From positions 1 to 34,662 of the forward strand of contig JAEKLF010000082.1 in the NCBI GenBank assembly GCA_019509985.1: DNA of 34,662 nucleotides, in the 5' to 3' direction. Shown one piece after another: positions 8,318 through 15,502 of the stretch (its first letter is position 1; every line of letters begins with the position of its first letter). This DNA comes from Burkholderiales bacterium. Its GTDB lineage: Bacteria > Pseudomonadota > Gammaproteobacteria > Burkholderiales > Burkholderiaceae_C. The translations under genes and the position numbers were made by a program. The notes under the pieces are model-generated. The model ran no database searches and was not told where the DNA came from. It was given only the letters and a program-made list of their open reading frames with translations.

Positions 8318-8985
8318 GCGGGTTGATCGACACCTACTGGCTCTACGTCCTCGTCGGCCAGTACCCGCACGGGCCGCTGGGCGGCCTGGCGCTGACGGTG
8401 ATCCTGGCGACGCTCGGCTTGGTGCTGGCGCTGCCGCTGGGCGTGCTGCTGGGCCTGGCCCGCTTCAGCCCCAGCCGCTGGCTGCGCCTGCCGGTGACGG
8501 GCTGGGTCTGGGTCGTGCGCGGCACGCCGCTGCTGATGGTGGTGTTCTGGGCCTACTTCTTCCTGCCGACCGTCACCGGCCACAAGACCGACCAGTTCAG
8601 CACCATGCTGGTCGCGCTGATCATCTTCGACGCGGCCTATCTCGCCGAGATCGTGCATGCCGGCCTGCAGGCCTTGCCGCGCGGCCAGCTGCAGGCCTCG
8701 CTGTCGCTCGGCCTCACGCGTGTCCAGGCCTTGCGAGGCGTGCTGCTGCCGCAGGCACTGCGCCACATGCTGCCGTCGCTGATCAACCAGTTCGTCGCGA
8801 CGATCAAGGAGACGTCGCTCGGCACCATCATCGGCCTCTCGGAGCTGAGCTTCATCGCCAACCAGATCAATGCCCAGGTGCTGGTCAAGCCGGTCGAGAT
8901 CTACCTGACGCTGGCCGGCTGCTACTTCGTCATGTGCTTCGGGCTGACGCGCATCGCGCGCGTCGTCGAGGCGAGGCTTACTTGA
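8314..8985 (+). CDS. amino acid ABC transporter permease (HisQ/GltK type)
   Basis: This is the second permease, 223 residues, of the same family. It shows RFSPSRWLRLPVTGWVWVVRGTPLL, AYLAEIVHAGLQALPRGQ and the EAA loop QLQASLSLGLTRVQALRGVLLPQ, ending with several membrane helices. The start ATG at 8314 overlaps the previous stop by four bases. No ATPase (GlnQ/GltL type) gene follows: the next gene is gspF on the opposite strand, whose end overlaps this one by eight bases. The importer must therefore use an ATPase encoded elsewhere or shared with another system. Confidence 0.85.
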   Translation: MSGLIDTYWLYVLVGQYPHGPLGGLALTVILATLGLVLALPLGVLLGLARFSPSRWLRLPVTGWVWVVRGTPLLMVVFWAYFFLPTVTGHKTDQFSTMLVALIIFDAAYLAEIVHAGLQALPRGQLQASLSLGLTRVQALRGVLLPQALRHMLPSLINQFVATIKETSLGTIIGLSELSFIANQINAQVLVKPVEIYLTLAGCYFVMCFGLTRIARVVEARLT

Positions 8986-10189
8986 CCCAGGTGTTCAGTT
9001 GGATGATCGGCAGCAGGACGGCCAGCACGATCAACAGCACGACGGCGCCCATCGCGACGATGAGCAGCGGCTCCAGCAGCGTGGCCGCGGCCATCGAGCG
9101 GCGCTGCACCTCGACGGAGAGCTGGCGCGCGGCGCGGCCCAGCATCTCGGGCAACTGGCCGGTCTGCTCGCCCAGGCGCGCGAACATCGCGAGGATGCCG
9201 GGGAAGCGCTTCTTGCCGGCCAGCGCCGAACCCAGCGGCGCGCCTTCGCGCACCTGCACGAGGGCGTCGAGCGCGTCGGCCTGCATGGCACGGTTGGACA
9301 GGGTCTCGGCGGCGGCCTGCAGCGCCTTCAGGATGGGCACGCCAGCGCCGGCCAGCATGGCCAGCGTGCCGGCGAAGCGCGCCGCGTTGTAGCCGCGCGC
9401 CAGCCGCCCGAGCAGGGGCAGGCCGAGGATGCCGGCGTCAAAGCGCAGCCGGAAGGCTTGCCGCTTCAGCGCGAAGCGCAGCATCACGCCGCCGCCGATG
9501 AGGACCAGCAGCATCGCCCAGCCCCAGTGGCGCACGAAGTCGCTGATGGCCAGCATCGCGATGGTCAGCGCCGGCAGCGTGCGTTTGGAGCTGGTGAACA
9601 CGGTCGCGATCTGCGGCACCACGTAGGTGACCAGGAAGATGACGATGCACACCGAGATGAGGGAGACGATGGCCGGGTAGGCCATGGCGCCGACGAGCTT
9701 GGCCTTCAGGTCCTGGCGTTCTTCGAGGTCGTCGGCGAGCTTCTCCAGCACCTGGCCCAGCGCGCCGCTCTGCTCGCCGGCGGCGACAACGCCGCGGTAG
9801 ACGTCGTCGAACTCGCGCGGCGCGGTGGCCAGCGCGCGTGCGAAGGCCGAGCCGGCATTGACCTCGGCCTTGAGCTGGCTGATGAGTTCGCGCTGCCTGG
9901 TGTCCTCGCTCTCGTCGGCCAGCGCCGTCAACGCGCGCTCGATGGGCAGGCCCGAGCCAACCAGGCCGGCGAGCTGGCGCGTCCACACGGCCAGCGCGGT
10001 CGGGCTGAAGACGCGGCGCGAGAAGCGGCTGCCTTCCTGCGCGCCGTGCTGCTGCACGGTCTCGATGGACAGCGGCGTCAGGCCCTGCGCGCGAATGGTG
10101 GCGCGCGCGGCGCGCGGGTTGTCGGCCTCGATCAGGCCGCCGGTGTGGCGACCGGAGTCGGTGAGGGCTTCGTACTTGTAGGCGGGCAT
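8978..10189 (-). CDS. gspF: type II secretion system inner membrane protein GspF
   Basis: This 403-residue polytopic protein is the inner membrane platform protein of the type II secretion system. It has two copies of the T2SSF domain (about residues 70-190 and 270-395), each with a motif such as VWTRQLAGLVGSGLPIERAL and a Gly-rich GEQSGALGQVLEKLADDLEER turn; three membrane helices are evident. The N-terminus MPAYKYEALTDSGRHTGG is that of the family, which fixes the start at 10189, even though the frame continues upstream through the repeat. It is the last gene of the gsp operon. Unlike the tight spacing of gspN, gspD and gspE, a gap of 221 bases separates it from gspE. Confidence 0.93.
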   Translation of the reverse strand: MPAYKYEALTDSGRHTGGLIEADNPRAARATIRAQGLTPLSIETVQQHGAQEGSRFSRRVFSPTALAVWTRQLAGLVGSGLPIERALTALADESEDTRQRELISQLKAEVNAGSAFARALATAPREFDDVYRGVVAAGEQSGALGQVLEKLADDLEERQDLKAKLVGAMAYPAIVSLISVCIVIFLVTYVVPQIATVFTSSKRTLPALTIAMLAISDFVRHWGWAMLLVLIGGGVMLRFALKRQAFRLRFDAGILGLPLLGRLARGYNAARFAGTLAMLAGAGVPILKALQAAAETLSNRAMQADALDALVQVREGAPLGSALAGKKRFPGILAMFARLGEQTGQLPEMLGRAARQLSVEVQRRSMAAATLLEPLLIVAMGAVVLLIVLAVLLPIIQLNTWVK

Positions 10190-10204
10190 GTCAGTTGAAC
10201 CCTG

Positions 10205-10294
10205 CGGGCTGAGCGCCGGGCCGCTCCCAAGCCGGCCCGCCATGGCGATGTGCTTGCGGCTCGATGCCGCGAGCATCGCCGTCCCCACGGGGGC
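10205..10294 (-). repeat. two-hairpin interspersed repeat, copy A
   Basis: This 90 bp block aligns without gaps to 18483-18572, with 77 of 90 identical bases by my manual count. It contains two inverted repeats. One is a stem CGGGCC/GGCCCG around an 11-base loop. The other is a 9 bp stem GCTTGCGGC/GCCGCGAGC (one G-T pair) around TCGAT, extended by GCGAT/ATCGC. It lies between gspE and gspF, ending 15 bases before the gspF start. The minus-strand frame through it is open and in frame with gspF. Confidence 0.85.
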
Positions 10295-10410
10295 TGAGGC
10301 CGGACACGGCGCGCCCGATGGGCGCGATGTGCCTGCCGAAGGGCTGCGGCGGATGCCGCTGCGCGGTCTGCAAGACCGGCCAAGGTATGCCTTGGACGAG
10401 GGGCTTCATG
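10295..10410. other. remaining gspE-gspF spacer, no gene seen
   Basis: This stretch between copy A of the repeat and the gspE stop holds no convincing gene. It carries several short inverted repeats, for example CGGTCT/AGACCG around GCA near 10366-10380, and a GCGATGTGCCTGCC stretch that resembles the GCGATGTGCTTGCC core of the neighbouring repeat. It may be a degenerate relative of that repeat. Confidence 0.4.
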
Positions 10411-11835
10411 TCATTCGCGGGTGACGCGCAAGACTTCTTCGAGGGACGTGACACCGGACTGGATCAGGCGGTCGCCGTCCTCGCGCATGGAGCGCAGGCC
10501 GGCGGTCTCGGCGGCGGCCTGCAGCTGGCTCTCTGCGGCGCGGTTGTGGATCAGGCCGCGCACCTCGTCGTTGGCCACCATCAGCTCATAGACACCGGTG
10601 CGGCCCTTGTAGCCGGTCTGGCCGCAGGCATCGCAGCCCACGGGGTGCCAGCGGCCATGGTCGTCCTCGCGCTTGCACACGGGGCACAGGCGGCGCACGA
10701 GGCGCTGGGCCAGCACGCCGAGCAGCGAGCTGCTCAGCAGGAAGGGCTCGACGCCCATGTCGGTCAGGCGAGTGACGGCGCTGGGCGCGTCGTTGGTGTG
10801 CAGCGTGGCGAGCACCAGGTGGCCGGTGAGCGACGCCTGGATGGCGATCTGCGCGGTCTCGTAGTCGCGGATTTCGCCGATCATGATGACGTCCGGGTCC
10901 TGGCGCAGGATGGCGCGCAGGGCCTTGGCAAACGTCAGGTCGATCTTGCTGTTGACCTGGGTCTGGCCGATGCCGGGCAGCTCGTACTCGATCGGGTCCT
11001 CGACGGTCAGCACATTGGTCGTGCTGGTGTCCACGGTCTGCAGCGACGCGTACAGCGAGGTCGTCTTGCCCGAGCCGGTCGGGCCGGTGACGAGGACGAT
11101 GCCGTGCGGCTGCTGCACGAGTTTCTTGAAGGCCGTCAGCACGTTGCCGTCCATGCCCAGGCCTTCCAGCGTGAACTTGGATTCGCTCTTGTCCAGCAGG
11201 CGCAGCACGGCGCGCTCGCCGTGGGCGCTGGGCAGTGTCGACACGCGCACGTCGATGGCGCGACCGCCGATGCGCAGCGAGATGCGGCCGTCCTGGGGCA
11301 GGCGCTTCTCGGCGATGTCCAGCTCGGCCATGATCTTCAGTCGCGAGATCAGTGCCGCGTGCAATGCCCGGTTCGGCTGCACGACCTCGCGCAGCGTGCC
11401 GTCGACGCGAAAGCGCACGGAGCTGGAACGCTCGTAGGGTTCGATGTGGATGTCGCTGGCACCGTCCTTGGCCGCCTGCGTCAGCAGCGCGTTCAGCATG
11501 CGGATGATGGGCGCGTCGTTGGCGGCCTCCAGCAGGTCCTCCACGGCGGGCAGGTCCTGCATCATGCGCGACAGGTCCACCGCGCTCTCGACCTCGCCGA
11601 CGACGACGGCCGCGCTCGATTCGCTGCCGGCATAGGCCGCGTTGATGCGCTCGGTCAGCGAGTTCGCGGCCTCGGATTCGAGGCGGTCCACGGTGTAGAC
11701 GCGCTGCACCTCGGACAGCGTCGCCCAGTGCACCTCGGGCGAGGCCCACAGCGTCAGCGCGCTGCCATCGTCCTCGAGCAGCACGCAGTTCGCCTTCGCG
11801 AAGGCGTAGGGCAGGGGGTGGCGGGTCGCGGCCAT
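10411..11835 (-). CDS. gspE: type II secretion ATPase GspE
   Basis: This 474-residue cytoplasmic hexameric ATPase powers pseudopilus assembly. In order: an N-terminal GspL-binding domain (about 1-95), the N2 domain with ASDIHIEPYE (126-134), Walker A GPTGSGKTT (251-259), the Asp box around EDPIEY (279), Walker B DVIMIGEIRD (315-324), and the His box GHLVLATLHTND (338-349). A four-Cys zinc site is present at C384, C387, C401 and C404. The inter-pair spacing of 13 is much shorter than the 29 of Vibrio EpsE. The gene follows gspD after 6 bases. The start ATG at 11835 gives a normal N-terminus. Next comes gspF after a repeat-containing gap. Confidence 0.95.
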   Translation of the reverse strand: MAATRHPLPYAFAKANCVLLEDDGSALTLWASPEVHWATLSEVQRVYTVDRLESEAANSLTERINAAYAGSESSAAVVVGEVESAVDLSRMMQDLPAVEDLLEAANDAPIIRMLNALLTQAAKDGASDIHIEPYERSSSVRFRVDGTLREVVQPNRALHAALISRLKIMAELDIAEKRLPQDGRISLRIGGRAIDVRVSTLPSAHGERAVLRLLDKSESKFTLEGLGMDGNVLTAFKKLVQQPHGIVLVTGPTGSGKTTSLYASLQTVDTSTTNVLTVEDPIEYELPGIGQTQVNSKIDLTFAKALRAILRQDPDVIMIGEIRDYETAQIAIQASLTGHLVLATLHTNDAPSAVTRLTDMGVEPFLLSSSLLGVLAQRLVRRLCPVCKREDDHGRWHPVGCDACGQTGYKGRTGVYELMVANDEVRGLIHNRAAESQLQAAAETAGLRSMREDGDRLIQSGVTSLEEVLRVTRE

Positions 11836-11841
11836 GGCGGC

Positions 11842-14085
11842 TTACTGCAGCGGTGCGGAAGCGGGTTGGGGCGCAGGAGGCAGCGGCACGGGGATGGGCC
11901 CCGACTGCTGCTTGGGCTCGGGCAGCACGGGAGCGCCGGTGTCAGGCAGCAGCAGGTTCTGCTGCGGCTGGGTCTTCTCCTGCACGGCGCGGATGCTCTG
12001 GTAGCGGTCCAGCGACAGCTGGTTGGCGCTTTCGGCGGAGCGCATGACGACGGGCCGCAGGAAGACCATCAGATTGGTCTTCACGCGCTTGCGGTTCTTG
12101 CTGCTGAAGAGGTTGCCGATCAACGGGATCTTGGACAGGCCGGGCACGCCGTCGTCGCCGTCGGTGTACTCGTCCTTCAGCAGGCCGCCCAGCACGATGA
12201 TGTCGCCGTCGTCGACGACGACGGTGGTCTCGATGGCGCTCTTGTCCAGCGTCGGGCCGGTCGTGCCGTTGCTGCCGGGCACCACGGAGGAATTCTCCTG
12301 GTACACCACCATGCGCACGGTGCCGCCTTCACCGATCTGGCTCTTGATCTTCAGTGTCAGGCCGACGTCCTTGCGGTCGACGGTCTGGAAGGGGTTGACC
12401 GTGCCGCCGGTGCTGGCGCCCGCGCTGGCGTAGGAGCCGGTCACGAAGGGCACGTTCTGGCCGATGACGATGCGCGCCTCCTCGTTGTCCAGCGACACGA
12501 GATTGGGCGTGGACAGCACGTTGGCGCCACTCTGGCTTTCGAAGAAGTTGGCGACGGCGCCCAGCGTGTAGAAGTCGCCGACCTTCTTCAGGATGCCGAT
12601 GTTCAGGCCGGTGGGCGCCGAGCCCGAGCCGAGCGCGGACGCGACGCCACTGCGGCCGCCGGCCACCGCCACCGTGCCGTTGATGATGTTGGACAAACCC
12701 GAGCCGAAGTTGGTGCCGGCGCCCGTGATGGTCGTGTCGCCCCTGCTGCCGAACAGGTTCTGCCACTGCACGCCGATCTGGCCGGCCTGGGTGTTGTCGA
12801 TCTTGACGATGAGCGACTCGACGTAGACCTGGGCGCGGCGCGAGTCGAGCTGTTCGATGACGGTGCGCACCTGGCGGTAGAGCGGTTCGGCGGCCGTGAT
12901 GATCAGCGAGTTGGTCGACGGGTCGGCCTGCACGAAGCCGCCGGTCGACGGGCCGGCGGACTGGCCCAGCGGCGTCGTCGCGGCGGTCGAGTTCATGCCG
13001 CCCTGGTTGTTGGAGCCGAGGTTGTTGTTGCCCAGCGTGGTGCCGGTGCCGCCGAGCGTGCTGCCGGTGCCGCTGAGGCCGCCGCTGCTGGACGAGGACG
13101 ACGAGCTGCTGCCGCCGGCGCTGCCCGACGAGGCCGCGCCGAAAGCGGCGCGCAGTACGGTGGCGAGCTTGGTGGCGTCGGCGTTCTTCAGGTAGACGAC
13201 GCGGATGGCGTTGCCGCCGTCGACGCTGGGCTGGTCGAGCTTGTCGACCATGGAGCGCACGGCGGCCAGGCGTGCCGGGTTGCTGGCGCGCAGGATGAGG
13301 CCGTTGGAACGCGGGTCGACCAGCACGTTGACGGCGCTGCTGCTCTGGCCCGGCACGGCCGCGCCGACGATCAGGCCGCCATCGGCCAGGCGCTGCACCA
13401 GCGGCGCCAGATCGGCTGCGACGGAGTGCTTGAGCGGCACGATCTCGATGTCGCTGGTGCCGGGCGTGTCCATCGCCGCGATGATCTTGGCAATGCGCTG
13501 CAGGTTGTCGGCGTAGTCGGTGATGACCAGGCTGTTGTTGCCCGGGTTGGCGTTGATGGTGTTGTTGGGGCTGATCAGCGGGCGCAGCACGGCCACGAGG
13601 TTGTTCGCGTTCTCGTGCTGGATGCGGAAGATCTGCGTCAGGATCTGGTCGCCGCGCACGGCGCTCGTCTCGACGGCCACGGAGCCGGCCTGCAGCTTGG
13701 CGTCGGGCTCGGGCAGCACCTTCAACAGGCCCGCCGTCTCGACGACGGTGAACCCGAGGCCGCGCAGCGCGGCGAGGTAGTTGAGATAAGCCTCGCGCAC
13801 CGACACCGGCTGCTCGCTGTAGACCGTGATCGTGCCCTTGACGCGCGGGTCGATGATGATCTGGCGGTCCAGCATGACGCCGACGGCGCGGGTGACGGCC
13901 TCGATGTCGGCATTAACGAAGTTCAGCGTGACCGGCGAGCTGGCCTTGACGGCCGGGCCCTTGCCCGAGTACGGCCGGGCGCGCTGGACCGTGGCGTTGT
14001 CGGGCTGGGCGCCTGCCGCGCCTGCGGCCAGCAGCAGCGCGGTGAGGGCGACCGCAGAGGCGATGGCGGTGCGTTGGAGATTCAT
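11842..14085 (-). CDS. gspD: type II secretion outer membrane secretin GspD
   Basis: This 747-residue secretin forms the outer membrane channel of the type II system. It starts with a signal peptide (MNLQRTAIASAVALTALLLA...), then N0 (VTLNFVNADIEAVTRAVGVM), N1 to N3 domains with repeated NSLIITD/ANPARLAAV type segments, and the C-terminal secretin barrel domain with EEARIVIGQNVPFVTGSY and VPGLSKIPLIGNLFSSK. A low-complexity Ser/Gly/Asn/Thr linker (12965-13137, with a run of nine Ser) interrupts the N3 region. The tail is Pro-rich and probably serves pilotin contact. ATG 14085 is preferred for its GGA ribosome site, though ATG 14091 overlaps the gspN stop. It sits after gspN and before gspE. 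Confidence 0.94.
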   Translation of the reverse strand: MNLQRTAIASAVALTALLLAAGAAGAQPDNATVQRARPYSGKGPAVKASSPVTLNFVNADIEAVTRAVGVMLDRQIIIDPRVKGTITVYSEQPVSVREAYLNYLAALRGLGFTVVETAGLLKVLPEPDAKLQAGSVAVETSAVRGDQILTQIFRIQHENANNLVAVLRPLISPNNTINANPGNNSLVITDYADNLQRIAKIIAAMDTPGTSDIEIVPLKHSVAADLAPLVQRLADGGLIVGAAVPGQSSSAVNVLVDPRSNGLILRASNPARLAAVRSMVDKLDQPSVDGGNAIRVVYLKNADATKLATVLRAAFGAASSGSAGGSSSSSSSSSGGLSGTGSTLGGTGTTLGNNNLGSNNQGGMNSTAATTPLGQSAGPSTGGFVQADPSTNSLIITAAEPLYRQVRTVIEQLDSRRAQVYVESLIVKIDNTQAGQIGVQWQNLFGSRGDTTITGAGTNFGSGLSNIINGTVAVAGGRSGVASALGSGSAPTGLNIGILKKVGDFYTLGAVANFFESQSGANVLSTPNLVSLDNEEARIVIGQNVPFVTGSYASAGASTGGTVNPFQTVDRKDVGLTLKIKSQIGEGGTVRMVVYQENSSVVPGSNGTTGPTLDKSAIETTVVVDDGDIIVLGGLLKDEYTDGDDGVPGLSKIPLIGNLFSSKNRKRVKTNLMVFLRPVVMRSAESANQLSLDRYQSIRAVQEKTQPQQNLLLPDTGAPVLPEPKQQSGPIPVPLPPAPQPASAPLQ

Positions 14086-14087
14086 GA

Positions 14088-14975
14088 TCATCCGATCGTC
14101 AAGACGGAGCGCGACCCTTGGCGGCGCCCGATGATGTTCAGCAGGTTGTTCAGCGCTTCCTCGCGGCCCGGCGCCGCGCCGGCCTCGCCGACGAAGCGGC
14201 TCTTGCCACCGCTGTTCAGGCTGCCCGCGCCCGAGAGCTGCAGCGCGCCTTCGAGCGTGGACAGGCGCAGCGTGCTGACGCCGGGATTGGCGGCGTCCGC
14301 GCTGACGGTGAAGCGGTAGCTGCCCAGCGGCGCGACGGTGGACACGCGCGAGGACAGGTTGAGCAGGTCCAGCTGCAGCTCGCCGAACTGGCGCCAGCGG
14401 CCCTGCACCGACTCCAGGCGCAGCTCGCGCGCCGACAGGCGCAGCGAGCCGCCAAGCTGCAGCGTGTTCCACGGCGTGCCCAGGCCGGTCAGCAGGCCGG
14501 CGGGCAAGCGGGCCAGCCAGTCGGCGCGCGTGTCGACGCTGAGCTCGAGCCGGCCGAAGCCGGGTTTGATGCCGAGCAGCAGGTCGCCGTTGATGCAGCA
14601 GTCCTGCTGGGCGGCGAGCTGCAGGCCGAAGCCCTTGATGCTCATCTTCCAGCGCAGGCGGCCGGGCAGGGCGGAGGCGTCGCGGCTGCCCGCGCCGCCG
14701 GTCAGCACGAGCACGCCGGAGCCGTTCCAGACGCTGCCGCGGGTGTCGACGATGAGCAGATGATCGGCGGTCGCCGAGGCCAGTGCATGCGCCAGCCAGC
14801 TCGCCGGCGCAAAGACGACGAGGGCAACCAGCAGGCCGACGACGGCGCCGGCGATGCTCCAGCGCTTGGGCGTGTCGTGGCGCACGGTGCGGCCGCCCGG
14901 GTGGGGCAGGCCGAGCACGGAGTCGATGGCCAGCGTCGACTGACGCGGCTGGGCGGGGCGGCTGAGCCAGCGCAT
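14088..14975 (-). CDS. gspN: type II secretion protein GspN
   Basis: This 295-residue protein matches GspN, an accessory inner membrane component of type II secretion found in some systems. About 38 cytoplasmic residues precede one membrane helix (IAGAVVGLLVALVVFAPASW, about 41-60), followed by a periplasmic beta-rich domain with SVWNGSGVLVLTGG, LRWKMSIKGFGLQL and RLSARELRLESVQGRW. Two adjacent Cys in AQQDCCINGDLLLG are typical of this family. The ATG at 14975 shares a base with the gspM stop (TGATG), which supports this start over a GTG 30 codons later. It directly precedes gspD. Confidence 0.85.
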   Translation of the reverse strand: MRWLSRPAQPRQSTLAIDSVLGLPHPGGRTVRHDTPKRWSIAGAVVGLLVALVVFAPASWLAHALASATADHLLIVDTRGSVWNGSGVLVLTGGAGSRDASALPGRLRWKMSIKGFGLQLAAQQDCCINGDLLLGIKPGFGRLELSVDTRADWLARLPAGLLTGLGTPWNTLQLGGSLRLSARELRLESVQGRWRQFGELQLDLLNLSSRVSTVAPLGSYRFTVSADAANPGVSTLRLSTLEGALQLSGAGSLNSGGKSRFVGEAGAAPGREEALNNLLNIIGRRQGSRSVLTIG

Positions 14976-15502
14976 CAATTGCCTCCCAGGGCCAGCACGA
15001 GGCTGCCCGAATAGCCCTTGGGACCGCGCGTCAGCTGGGCCTCGACGGGCCGGGCGCGGGCGGCCGAGCGCACCTCGCCCAGCCAGCCCTGCAGCAGCTC
15101 GGGCGCGATGCCCGTCAGCGTGACGACGGCGCGGTCGCCGGCCAGGTTCAGGCGCGCGGCGGCGCCGAGGTGTTCGACCGAGGCCTTCAGCGCGGCCTGG
15201 GCCTGGTCCGGCGGTACCGCCGGTGCGGCGCGCAGCACGCGCGCTTCCTGGGCCTGGGCCTGCATCTGTTGCAGCTGGGTCTCGAGCTTTTCGAGTTCGA
15301 CGGGCGCCGTCTTCAGCGTGCGCAGCGCCGGCGCGAGCAGCACGGCCCAGGCCAGCAGCAGGCCCAGCAGCACGGCCACGCCCGCCAGCGCGAGGCGCTC
15401 GCGCTCGCCGAGGGCCTGCCATTGCGCACGGGCCTGCTCCCTGGCCTGTTGCAGCTGAGTGACGAGGCCGGCGGCGGCTGTGGGGGGATTGAGGCGGGCC
15501 AT
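14975..15502 (-). CDS. gspM: type II secretion protein GspM
   Basis: This 175-residue bitopic inner membrane protein has an N-terminal cytoplasmic segment with a helical QLQQAREQARAQWQAL stretch, one membrane helix (about residues 40-60, LALAGVAVLLGLLLAWAVLL), then a coiled region ELEKLETQLQQMQAQAQ and a small ferredoxin-like periplasmic domain (VVTLTGIAPELLQGWL). GspM dimerises and binds GspL, helping to hold the GspE platform. The start and stop both overlap those of neighbours by one base (TGATG), so translation across gspL, gspM and gspN is probably coupled. Confidence 0.88.
   Translation of the reverse strand: MARLNPPTAAAGLVTQLQQAREQARAQWQALGERERLALAGVAVLLGLLLAWAVLLAPALRTLKTAPVELEKLETQLQQMQAQAQEARVLRAAPAVPPDQAQAALKASVEHLGAAARLNLAGDRAVVTLTGIAPELLQGWLGEVRSAARARPVEAQLTRGPKGYSGSLVLALGGN

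Noticed and set aside
10190..10288. GTG start of gspF inside the repeat, adding 33 residues
   Set aside because: GspF proteins begin at MPAYKYEAL; the extra residues come from the repeat. Unlike gspJ, gspF has a proper ATG after the repeat.
10264..14319. A 1351-residue open frame on the plus strand opposite gspE and gspD
   Set aside because: It is antisense to clearly identified gsp genes, has a biased His/Gly/Ala/Arg composition and no recognisable domain. GC-rich codon use on the real strand leaves this frame free of stops.
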